Part shown: in pieces, positions 51,471-61,292 of the stretch
Layout of the letters: the number at the start of each line of letters is the position of its first letter
Numbering within the stretch: position 1 is the stretch's first letter
DNA from: Ficedula albicollis
Lineage: Eukaryota > Chordata > Aves > Passeriformes > Muscicapidae
Direction: 5' to 3'
Length of the DNA: 64,000 nt
NCBI RefSeq assembly: GCF_000247815.1
Contig: NC_021692.1
Span: 3,370,475 to 3,434,474, forward strand
Translations under genes and position numbers: made by a program
The notes under the pieces: model-generated
What the model was told of the DNA's origin: nothing
Seen by the model: the letters and a program-made list of their open reading frames with translations, nothing else
Database searches by the model: none

Positions 51471-52203
51471 GCACTGTGGGCTCAGGCTCTGCGCTTCGCA
51501 CTCTAATTTAGGCTGGCTTAATTTAGAATAAACGTTTCTTTGTGACTTAATACCTCATTACGCACTTATCCTCGATTTTCTAAAATAGCCAGTCTGTGGT
51601 GGTTAAATCTGGAGACATGGCTGTATCCTTCGGTATTGACAGCGTAGCCTGTGACAGCAGAGCGAGCAGGCCGGGGACTCGGAGACTGCAGTGGTCTCCT
51701 GTCACTGGAGCACTGACCAAGGGCCATGGGCAGAATTCTGAAGTAATAAGCAAAAAAATTATTGTGCTTGATCCAAAGATAACAGTACCTCATTACATAT
51801 TAACTGGATGGGAAAGACTCTGGGGGCAAGGTCAAGAGACCGCACTGTGGGCTCAGGCTCTGCGCTTCGCACTCTAATTTAGGCTGGCTTAATTTAGAAT
51901 AAACGTTTCTTTGTGACTTAATACCTCATTACGCACTTATCCTCGATTTTCTAAAATAGCCAGTCTGTGGTGGTTAAATCTGGAGACATGGCTGTATCCT
52001 TCGGTATTGACAGCGTAGCCTGTGACAGCAGAGCGAGCAGGCCGGGGACTCGGAGACTGCAGTGGTCTCCTGTCACTGGAGCACTGACCAAGGGCCATGG
52101 GCAGAATTCTGAAGTAATAAGCAAAAAAATTATTGTGCTTGATCCAAAGATAACAGTACCTCATTACATATTAACTGGATGGGAAAGGCTCTGGGGGCAA
52201 GGT
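51462..52203. repeat. 371-bp direct tandem duplication at the start of ERRFI1 intron 1
   Basis: The block 51462-51832 is repeated at 51833-52203. The copies look identical apart from one visible substitution (AAGACTC versus AAGGCTC near 51816 and 52187). It starts about ten bases after the candidate exon 1 donor and about 190 bp after the poly-C run. It may be a recent real duplication or an assembly product next to a gap. Confidence 0.9.
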
Positions 52204-55200
52204 CTCTGGTCATTTTGGGAATACCTGAATCTTTGTTGTACTGGAAGGGCAGGTCAATGATGCCTCTGCATCACAAATGCGTTTGTGAATTGCACTTACA
52301 ATCCAGTTAAACTGCTCAATTCGCCTGTATTATTCACTCAATTCACTTTATGGGCAAACTTAGCTTTCTTTCCTTAGCAATCTACCTATATGGGATAATT
52401 TTCTGATTTTTTTATTTTTTAAATAGAAACCTACCAGCTGACTTGGGGGTCATTTGTTCTTGGTGAAGCCCTATGTCTGCCATGCTCTGCCAGTACAGGA
52501 CTTATTTCAGAGAAAAACAATTCCAGTTCTCTGTAGTAGAAAAGAGAATTAAAACTTATCACAGTGTGCCTAACACTATGGTTATGAGTCTGAGTCAGCT
52601 AGAAAGGAATTTTTATTTCCTGAATGTAAGCTGTCTATATTCACATTAAAATTTTCAGGAGGGTGAAGTACCATACCTTAAGCATGCATCCAAAATCTGA
52701 CAAGCAGAGGCAAGGCAATTGTCTTGCTATTTAATTATTAGTTTTCTACTGGCAATTTACAGGTTACTCCCATTTGCTGTGTAGGACTGTGAAATGGTAG
52801 CCTGAATTTTAACTGAACTTAAACTCCTTGGTGAACTGTGGTTCTTTGAATATATTCCAAATAGCTGTTACAATCTAAATACAGAGTTTGTCTACCATTC
52901 AGTTGATTTGTCTGTTGTATACCTATAAGGGTTAGTTTTATTTGCAAGCACCCATGATTTGACTGTTTAGTGATCACAGTCTTAAATTCTTCATCACAGA
53001 ATGGTCCATTTCTGGTTGGCAGAATGTGTAGGAAAATATCTCAAAGTTAAGAATGTGATTCATTATACAATAACTGTAAAGAATATAATTCCTCTAAATG
53101 GAGATACCTTCTGAGGCTGTATCTGAGCATGCTTTGGCTTGTGACTCAGGAATACTGAACTGCAGTGTGGAGGTATGGTGCATAGTAAAGAAGATCTAAT
53201 TATTTATTAAGTGAACAGATTTAGACTAACCTTCTCATGAGGCTGTTTCTGCTAAATGTTGGTTACTCAGCATTCATCTAGCTGCAAAGACATAAGTACT
53301 TGAGGGATAAGAACTACAGAAACAGAATTTCTAACATTTTTTAAAAGTACTTGGAGTTCCAGAAAGTATATTAATGCCACTTAATTTTTAAAGTCCAGTA
53401 CTTGGAAGTCTGAAATACTTAAATATGAAAAGGGGTGCCTCTTTCTCAGGTACTTATGTTAAATAGAAAGTCAGAGGAGAAAAAGGAAATTACATCACAT
53501 TGTCAAATAAGGAACAGCTAGCTGGAGTAGATGACTTGTAGTGCAAAAATGTGCCCCTCCTCCTGTGAATTGCTTCTGAGATTTATTAAAGATAATGTGG
53601 TGGCAAGGTGAGCAAAAATAGGTTGTGGATTTAAGGTAGACACATTTCTTCCCCTCCCAAAAGGGGTAAGCAGGTCTTATTTTTTTCCTTCCCCTCTTTC
53701 CCATTTCTTACAAGAAGCCTGTAAGCTCCTTGTCAAGAGTAATGCCTTTATAAAACCTGTACAGGCATTCAGAAATCCATACAGCAAGTTGCTGTATTCC
53801 ATACCCATTAAGTGAAACATTCTGGAGCATGCTTTGGTCTACTGTGCATACCAGAAAGGTTTTCTTTGTTATGAACTTAACTTGCCTCAAATACTTGGTT
53901 GCATTGGGGCTGGGAGAAGAGAGAACAGAGTAATAAGATTCTGTGTGTGATTAGTGATAGGTAATAGGTTGAGCTAAAATATATGCAAATGCTTCTTACT
54001 TTCAAAACAGAGGATTAGTGTTGTTATAACACAAGTATTTATTAATATGTATCTGTGTGAAAACTGTATTTGGGGATATTTGCTGTAATAAAATTTAGCA
54101 CAAAAATCTTTCCCCAGTTCTCACTATGTAGATACTGTAGACACTGCTGCTGTTTATGGGTACATTTGACTATTTTCAGCTTACACATAGCCATCCTGTT
54201 GAAGTCTGAAGGTATATTTGGCTTTGTAAAAAAAGAAATTTTAAAAATCAACCTCCCCTCCAATATTTGCTATTATTGATATTTGTTAATACAAGCAGAG
54301 CTGGATGATTACAAGTGCCTCCTTTGCACTTGCCTTGCCTCACAGGGAAGGGTGTCAGTAGCTTCCTAATGCACCAGCAAATCTTCAAATTGCCTTGGCT
54401 TGTAAAAGCCCTGTAGAAGTTACCAGCCATGCTTTTAGATTGTATTCCATTTCTTTTGAATAACTCAAACTGTAACATCTTCAGAAGTGCTTCGATCCTC
54501 CTAAATCCCATAAACTGTGCATAAGTAGGTCAGAGAAGCAGAGTAACTGAAAGCCCATTCTGTGCAAATGAGCAGCACACAAATGTGAGATCAGGAATGC
54601 TTCATTACTGCATAGTGTCCATTTTCTTCAGCAAATATAGCTTGATGTTATTTATGGCTAAGTTTAGATCCTTAAACTTTTAAGGAGGCAGAACTGGGAC
54701 AACAAGTTCACCGTGAAAACTGTTGATGTTTATATCTTCATGGCTGATTTTTGTAATTTTTTTTAAACCAATTACTAGAATATAATATATACTACTCAGC
54801 TTCAGTAAGAGCATGCTGTCTGAAATATGAACTTTGTATTAAATTACTGTTAAGTCTTCCTCTTAAGATACTGTCTGCAAACAAGCTTATGCATGTTTTA
54901 AAATACAAGCACCATTTCTCTAGACTCCACTGAAAAAGTAACTAGGTGGTTTAGTGAAAGCACTACCTATCTTCATAGCCTAGCTTAAGGCTTAAGGCAC
55001 AGAGGACAGTTTCATAACTCCCTGAAATGTCAAGGCAAATCACCTGTGAATTTGGAAAGAGGTCATTATGAATGAAGAAAGCTTTATGGCTATATAAATT
55101 ATGCTTTATTTTTAAAAAATAAAGGCTGATTGAAACAAATGAAAATTACCTTTTCCTAGGATATGTAAATATTTAAGTCTGTTTCAGATGTTGAGCTTAG

Positions 55201-57795
55201 CATTCCAGAGAGATTTCAGAAAGGTGATTGTGCAACAATCAGTCTTGAGAGCTGAGATTTAGACAGCAGTCAGAAAGCTGACACAGTAATTACTAGTAGT
55301 GGTTTAGGCGTGGGATTTGGTGGAGGTTGGGCTTCTTAACAAGCCCTGCAAGAGTTGTATGTTATCACAGCTAGCATGTTACATGTGCTCTCAAACTCCA
55401 GCAGTTGTTCCCCCTCCTCTCATTTTTTCTATCATAATCGATGTCTCATGGTCCTGTCAGATCTTGTACACACACTGAGGTGGAGTACAATCATTTGCTG
55501 ACTAATCAGTGTTCTGTACCAGCACTTTTTAAACTTGTGACTTGCATTTAACTTGAAAGAAATATTGAAATGGATAGCAGGCATTAGCCTTAAGCTCTCT
55601 TAATTAATTTTTCTTTTGTAGATTTGTTGCTATAGGATAGGATCCATGAGGCACAAAAAAATCCCTCTTCGATACAGTGTGAGCTGATAAGATGGATGTT
55701 TTATTTGGAAATTATGCTGATATAAAGTAATTTTAGAATTGGTGCTATATGTGTACTGTGTTGCTTGACAAATGGGTATCTAGTGTTCTGCTCCCCTGAA
55801 GACAGTAGTTCTGCTTGCACTTACAGGAATTGCTTCCTGGGGGTCTGTGTTTTTATTAAATTTTGCTATGAAATATCTGCAGCTCCTGTTATTGGGAAGG
55901 GTCTAACTGAACTGTGTTATGCAAAAATTTCCAGGGTTAAGCTAGCTTTTTAAGGAGGTTGTCTGAAGAGGAAGAATATGGTCTTTACTAAAATCAGGAG
56001 GGCTGAATGAAGTAGGACTGTGCTGCAGTACACAGAACACTGGGAGGTTGTCTGAAGAGGAAGAATATGGTCTTTGCTAAATTCAGGAGGGCTGAATGAA
56101 GTAAGACTGTGCTGCAGTACACAGAACACTGCTTTGGACCTCATTCACTTCTATGAAAGTCTCCTGTCTAGAGTTGCTCTGAAATGCCTGTCTGAAATAT
56201 AGAAGTGAGTAAAACAATCCCACTTCTGTTGACACAGACAGTCATGATTAAGAAAACCATCACACTCCTAAAGAGAATGGGATTAGGTCCCACATCATAA
56301 ATGTCCATATGGTCAGAAGCTACTGTTTTCTTAAGATGATCAATAGTGGACCCAATTCAAAATAGAAAGAGCACAGCAGAGTTGTTCTTTCTCAAACAGT
56401 TGTTTATAAATTGCAAATAGTGATGCTGGATTGCAAACTAATCCTCGGGCACCTAGTTTACAGTCCTGCTTAGGAGTCTGCCCATCCCTCACACTGCAGA
56501 CAAGTATAATGGATCTTTCCTCCTAAAGGAAAAGATTACACATCTGCATAGAATGCCTGGCTTTGGGCAGATTTACCATAAGCAGAAGCTACTACCTGTG
56601 TATGTGCTGCAGTTTCTTGCAGTACCAGGGCTACTGTGAAGGGGTTTTCTTGCCGTGTTTGCTGAGCCCTCATATAGCTGGCCCTCAGTTGTTGGTTGAA
56701 TTTTCTTTGGATGGAATTCTTTTGGTGGAGGGATATGGACAAATTCACATTAATATTATATGCTCATAGTATTGATTCTCAAGAGAGATATAAATTAAAG
56801 TGTTTTGTGTAGGGTTTGCTTTGGTCGTTTTTTTATATGTTTTTTTTAAACAGACCATATTGCACTTGTTGAATGTAGGATATTTGTGTAGATGAAGCAG
56901 AGATCCAGAGAACATATTTTTTATAGTCTTTGACTTAATTTCTCCTGCCTTCAGAATGCTGACTAATTTTACATCGCCCCTTCCCCTCCCTGCTGAATTT
57001 CCTAAACAAAGTCCTGTGAGTCAATTTGTTCCGTAGACTGTGATTACTTACTCAATATAAAGCAATTGCCAGAGTATTTTTTTCTGCCATAAATGGGCTG
57101 GATAAAGCATTCTTCACACATGCAAAATAGCTTTGAATGCAGCAGGGCAGTTTCAGCTGAGATTATTTCAAATCACTAGATTTCCAATTTGTTTGAAATA
57201 GCTAGAAGACTTGATACTGTTTTAAAGTATCTTAATGTTTAAGTTAGTTTAAAATAGTTGCTGTTTCATGTATGATAAGTTTTAGAATTCTCATTCAAGC
57301 AGTCAATAATTCTGTTTATTGGAGCAAAGGCTGTGGAAGATAATACTTAACAGCAGACCAGGCTGTTACATGTTGGCTATGCTGGAAACAAAAATCTTTA
57401 GCAGAAAGATACAACTGAAAACAGCTACTGGAAGGTTAGATTGTTCTAGAAAACTTTTTAAAAAACTTTTTTGCATGAATAACTAGTAGTTTATGTTCAA
57501 TAACTGAAGTTGTGGGATACATAACTGCCATATATCAGTACCTTCACATATTTTTCCTTTTTTTTCTATGCAGTTTAGCTCTCTAAGAGAACTCACCCGT
57601 TTTGTACTTTAATTTTGCAATCATATTCAAAACAAGAAGATTGGTCATGTTTTCCAGTTGGCAAGTATTAGGACAGGAGCCCTTTCTATTAAATGGCTCT
57701 CTACAGAGCTATTTAATTCCTTGAATACTGGAATTTCAGTTGAGATGTGGAACATTAGGTTTGCATTTCTGATATTTTTGTCCTCTCTCTTGAAG
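52204..57795 (+). other. ERRFI1: ERRFI1 intron 1, main body
   Basis: AT-rich noncoding sequence lies between the candidate exon 1 donor and the exon 2 acceptor. Apart from an 89-bp tandem duplication at 55954-56131, I see no coding exon and no recognisable transposon in it. The intron probably begins at 51453, so the 371-bp duplication also lies inside it. Confidence 0.65.
55954..56131. repeat. 89-bp tandem duplication in ERRFI1 intron 1
   Basis: The unit 55954-56042, starting GGAGGTTGTCTGAAG, is repeated at 56043-56131 with a few substitutions (TTTACTAAAATC/TTTGCTAAATTC, GTAGGACT/GTAAGACT). Confidence 0.92.
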
Positions 57796-57798
57796 GGA

Positions 57799-57846
57799 AT
57801 GAAAACTGCAGGAAGCCTGCCAAGTCCTGAATATCAAGGGTTGTGA
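57799..57846 (+). other. Upstream ORF in the ERRFI1 leader (15 codons plus stop)
   Basis: ATG at 57799 opens a frame ending in TGA at 57846, 24 bases before the ERRFI1 start codon. It encodes MKTAGSLPSPEYQGL. If exon 2 begins at 57796 or earlier, this uORF is in the mature leader and could dampen translation. Whether it is translated is inference. Confidence 0.45.
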
Positions 57847-57870
57847 GACATCCTCAGAGAACACTGCACG

Positions 57871-57992
57871 ATGTCAACTGCAGGAGTTGCTGCTCAGGAG
57901 ATGAGAGTCCCCTTAAAAACCGGATTTCTTCACACCAGTCAAGGCATGGGCAGTCTGAAAACCTGCTGGGGTACTCACAGTGGATTTGAAAA
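57871..57992 (+). CDS. ERRFI1: ERRFI1 exon 2, coding part (residues 1-40 plus two bases)
   Basis: The reading begins [20 protein letters not shown], which matches the family's N-terminus and its CRIB-like small-GTPase-binding segment. The exon ends at a strong donor, GTGAGT at 57993-57998, leaving two bases (phase 2). The next AG acceptor restores the frame as Asn. The initiator sits in the context CACG-ATG with A at -3, which favours this start. A short upstream ORF precedes it. The exon 2 acceptor is less certain: either the AG at 57794-57795 after a pyrimidine-rich tract, or the CAG at 57571-57573. Confidence 0.93.
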
Positions 57993-59954
57993 GTGAGTGA
58001 GGCTACAATTTATCTATTGCATCTTCGAATCTATGAAATAAGCATTATAAATACTTGTGCCAATACAGCCCAATGGTTAATTTACAATGAAGGCTTTTTT
58101 TTGTTGTTTTTTAGTACTTTCTTTAATGTGGACCCTATATCAGTGACATATAATTTAAACCCATCAAGCGAGCAACATTTGCCATCCATTGGTAAGTACA
58201 AAGTCTGACACAGACGTGTTAGGAAGTGTCAGGGATTTGTCTCGGGAAAAACCCTGCGGGCCTCGCTGACACCAACGCCCTCCCGGCTGGGCCGCGCTGC
58301 CCCCTGCTGGCAGCTCAGCAAAGTGCTCCTAGGCAGCGACAAAACCATTTTAAAATAACGTGCTCGAGTTAAACAAAAACACACACACACACCCCTCCCC
58401 TTCGCCTTATACATAGGAGGCCTCTAAGTTGCCATTACAGTTCTGAAGGAAAAAATTTTGGTAAAAAAAGCAAATGTTCTGTTGTAGTCTTATGCTGGGA
58501 TCTTTGTAGCTCTATTGCTTATGTTTGGGATCTCTTGAACTACCACTGGTCTAAAATAATAAGATAATCTACTACTATCTTAACTAAATGCATGAATCCA
58601 TGACCAGATGAGATCTGTAATACCTGCATTTCACTACCTGCAGACATAAAACAGACATTACTTACTGTTGCATTAGAAGGAATTAAATATGCAGTGGCAG
58701 AGTCATGTGCTGGAGTGTTACTTAGAAAAGTGTCTCTAAGAATTTCTCACCTTTTTAGGGCACTCTTCCAACCAGGCTTCCATGAATGACCACATTGCTG
58801 GAAGTTGCATCCAAGTCCCTTCTCAGAAATCTAGTCCACCTCCTGTAAGTCCCAAAAATGAACAGCCAATTTCAAGGTATGACGACCATCTCGTTTCTGG
58901 CTTTAGTAAACTGTCATTAACCATGGGCTGTGTTTCTGAAGAAACACCTCCTCACATGCCAATTAAAAATGGACCAATTCAACTTCTGTCTGCATCTTCT
59001 AATGATCGCAGCTGCAGGCCACTACCCCCTCTGCCTATATCTGAAGACTTTTCTCCAGATGAGGTTGACAGAGAGGTAGAATTCCTGACTAGCTCAGATA
59101 CTGACTTTTTGTTAGAGGATTATGAACTTCCTTCTTTTAAATCCAGTGCTCCAAGCCGTCGGAGCTTTAGGGGCTGTGGACAAATCAACTATGCGTATTT
59201 CGATACTCCAACAGGACCAAAAGCAGAAGATGCCAACCCTACACCAAGCCTGAATGTGTACATATCCAGTATTTATCCTCCCCCACAGCAGCTGCACCGA
59301 CGCCTGCGAAGGTCCCACTCTGGGCCAGCTGGATCTCTCAATAAACCCATAGTAAGACTAACTGGACACTTAAACAGGTCATCTCCAACTTCTGACGAAG
59401 ATAAACCAGAGATTCCCCCAAGGGTGCCCATACCCCCAAGGGCTCTCAAACCAGACTACAGAAGGTGGTCAGCAGAAGTGGCTTCCAGTGCTTACAGTGA
59501 TGAAGACCGGCCTCCCAAAGTGCCCCCCCGAGAACCTTTGTCACGGAGCAATTCCCGCACCCCCAGTCCCAAAAGCCTTCCATCATACCTCAATGGGGTT
59601 ATGCCCCCCACCCAGAGCTTTGCACCTGATCCTAAGTATGTCAGCAGCAAAGCTCTACAAAGACAAAATAGTGAAGGATCTTCCAACAGGGTCCCCTGCA
59701 TTCTTCCAATTATTGAAAATGGTAAGAAGGCCAGTTCAACGCACTACTATCTGCTACCAGAGAGACCTCCGTATTTGGACAAGTATGAGAAATTCTTCAG
59801 AGAAGCAGAGGAGAGGAGTTCTAACACTGAGGTTCAGTCCTGGTCTGGTGACTGCACAGCCACCTCAGCCCCAATAAAACTGGACTCAAAACCCAGAATG
59901 GACATAGGTGGTCCCCTGAAACGAAAGCATCTATCCTACGTGGTTTCCCCTTAG
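57871..59954 (+). CDS. ERRFI1: ERRFI1 (MIG-6), ERBB receptor feedback inhibitor 1; three coding exons
   Basis: This is a cytoplasmic adaptor that binds the kinase domain of activated EGFR/ERBB receptors, blocks kinase activation and promotes receptor turnover as an inducible feedback inhibitor (family knowledge). Joining 57871-57992, 58115-58191 and 58759-59954 gives 465 codons including TAG, hence 464 residues; the human protein is of very similar length. Landmarks seen: an N-terminal CRIB-like segment (about residues 9-22, [10 protein letters not shown]); RPLPPLP (153-159); the acidic [13 protein letters not shown] (175-187); RRSHSGP (250-256), resembling a 14-3-3/basophilic kinase site; proline-rich SH3-type motifs (286-294, 317-326); the two-part ERBB-binding region (about 335-364 and 392-415) with the Tyr-Tyr pair at 396-397; and the C-terminus HLSYVVSP. 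The start ATG has A at -3. All four splice sites are GT/AG and keep the frame. No break is seen. The identification is near certain from the conserved 3' half. Confidence 0.97.
57993..58114 (+). other. ERRFI1: ERRFI1 intron 2 (122 bp)
   Basis: A GTGAGT donor and a TTTTTTAG acceptor bound a short phase-2 intron. It holds only AT-rich sequence, and I see no regulatory element or repeat in it. Confidence 0.9.
58115..58191 (+). CDS. ERRFI1: ERRFI1 exon 3 (77 nt, residues 41-66)
   Basis: A T-rich tract and TTAG precede 58115, and the donor GTAAGT starts at 58192. The exon reads [18 protein letters not shown] and onward, aligning with the family segment around the motif FxNxDPI. It is entered in phase 2 and left in phase 1. 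Its length of 77 nt, combined with the flanking phases, keeps the protein in frame without any edit. It is too short to be found as an ORF on its own. Confidence 0.92.
58192..58758 (+). other. ERRFI1: ERRFI1 intron 3 (567 bp)
   Basis: This phase-1 intron has a GTAAGT donor and a CTTTTTAG acceptor. It contains a locally GC-rich patch with several CpGs (about 58230-58330) and a short (CA)n tract near 58378-58392. The rest is AT-rich. No exon is evident in it. Confidence 0.88.
58759..59954 (+). CDS. ERRFI1: ERRFI1 exon 4, main coding exon with stop codon
   Basis: The acceptor CTTTTTAG ends at 58758. Coding resumes with the last two bases of Gly-67, followed by HSSNQASM, which matches the family's LGHASKSAPM-type segment. 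The first Met inside this exon (58782) is residue 75 and is not the true start. The exon encodes the proline-rich motifs, the 14-3-3-like site and the whole ERBB-binding region. The Tyr-Tyr codons lie at 59745-59750. The stop TAG is at 59952-59954. The 3' two thirds are far more conserved than residues 75-150, as is usual for this protein. Confidence 0.97.
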
Positions 59955-61220
59955 TGTCTGGGAGCACAGTCTCAGCTCAGTTGGTTGGGATGGTGCTGAA
60001 CTTTATCATGTTACAAAGTTCTTATGGTTCACAGATAATGAAGTAGGAGCAGTTTGTCCTCTGAGAACTGAAAAGTGGATGGTAAAGTCATCTTATGCTG
60101 CATATATTCGATATGTTTCTTAAGACTTTTTTTGTCTTGGTATGTAAGCTGAAAATCTACAAAGATTCCACAGAAACACAGAGGGATAGTAGTCACAGTT
60201 GGCCAGTTGTATGCTACCTAGATGAACATGTTTGGTAGGCAACATTTAAAAAAAAAAATCCTTTTATATCGATCTTTGCTTAAGAGTCACTTATAAACCA
60301 GACAACAGACCAAGTAATGCAGTACAGTTTTTGTATCAGCTGTTTTCCAGAATTTCTTTTACATGGTAATTCTACTGAGAACAGACTGTCCTGTTTTACT
60401 AGGATATGTCTGATAAGAAGGTAAATGTGAGATCTGATACCCACTTCAAGACTTGGCAGGCATATTGGAAGTGCATTTTGAAAGATTAATCTGTCTTACA
60501 AATTAATTTGATGCTAATAGACTTTTAAAGTGAGTTAGGTTTTGTGACTTCAGTTGCTAGACACACTTGGCTCAATTTTGCAGTTTTTCCTAGAAGAGAC
60601 TTGGACCAGCTATTGCTAAGCCTCTGCTGCTGCTCTTTTCCTGCTGGATCCTAGAAATGTGTGAATGTGTCCTAGCAGCCACAGGGTTGCTATTAGGTAG
60701 GCAGTAACAACTGTGTGCTCACCTAGAGTCTGAAATTATGTCTGTATTAAATACAGAAACACAGCACAAGCTGGTCTTGTGTTCTGGTTTCTGTTCAGTA
60801 TTTTAGGGGAGGAGGAGGAGGAGGGTATGAGGAAAAAAACATGATTCCATTTATGAACAGTATCAGTCCCATCTCTTGCTGCTTCAGATGCTGCTTTTTG
60901 CTGTTTAATTTTTCCTCACTGTGCCTCAGCCATTCACTGAAGTTCACTGAGGTGCCACCTTAGCAGTTTCTTGTGCTCAGTTTGGTTACATTTATCCTCT
61001 TACAGATAAGCACAAGAGAAAGGGTGCTCATTAACAGGGGTACAGAAGATGAATGTGTTCCTCCTAACAGAAGTAAACAAGGTGTTTACAGTTTAAACTG
61101 CTGAATGAGATGTTTGAGCTATTTTAAAGCTTACTTTTTATTTGTTTTAGTACAAACTAAATGAAGGTGAAATACATGCTATAGAAATGCACTGATATTT
61201 CTGCATTGTGTACAGTATTG

Positions 61221-61226
61221 AATAAA
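61221..61226 (+). terminator. ERRFI1: Poly(A) signal AATAAA, proximal
   Basis: This canonical hexamer lies 1.27 kb after the ERRFI1 stop codon. It is a probable alternative or weaker signal 49 bp before a second hexamer. Confidence 0.6.
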
Positions 61227-61269
61227 AATAATTCACTTTGTATTTTGAATATTGTCATGTCTTGAGTTT

Positions 61270-61275
61270 AATAAA
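61270..61275 (+). terminator. ERRFI1: Poly(A) signal AATAAA, distal
   Basis: This canonical hexamer is followed about 25-45 bp later by T-rich and GT-containing sequence (61300-61320), the expected downstream element. It is probably the main 3' end of ERRFI1. Confidence 0.65.
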
Positions 61276-61292
61276 GTTATAAAATACTTATT

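Larger units (their letters stand above)
59955..61292 (+). other. ERRFI1: ERRFI1 3' UTR
   Basis: The sequence is AT-rich and noncoding from the stop codon to a probable cleavage point shortly after the second AATAAA. ATTTA pentamers are scattered through it (for example near 60243, 60849, 60990 and 61289). This fits a short-lived, inducible messenger, although the link to decay is inference. A GGA-repeat patch lies at about 60809-60825. The end is estimated from the poly(A) signals and a T-rich downstream stretch at 61300-61320. Confidence 0.75.

Noticed and set aside
58782..58784. ATG in exon 4 as the ERRFI1 start
   Set aside because: Two upstream exons join in frame and restore the conserved N-terminus; this Met is residue 75.
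59488..59877. 129-codon frame overlapping ERRFI1 exon 4
   Set aside because: Out-of-frame shadow of the strongly conserved ERRFI1 coding sequence.
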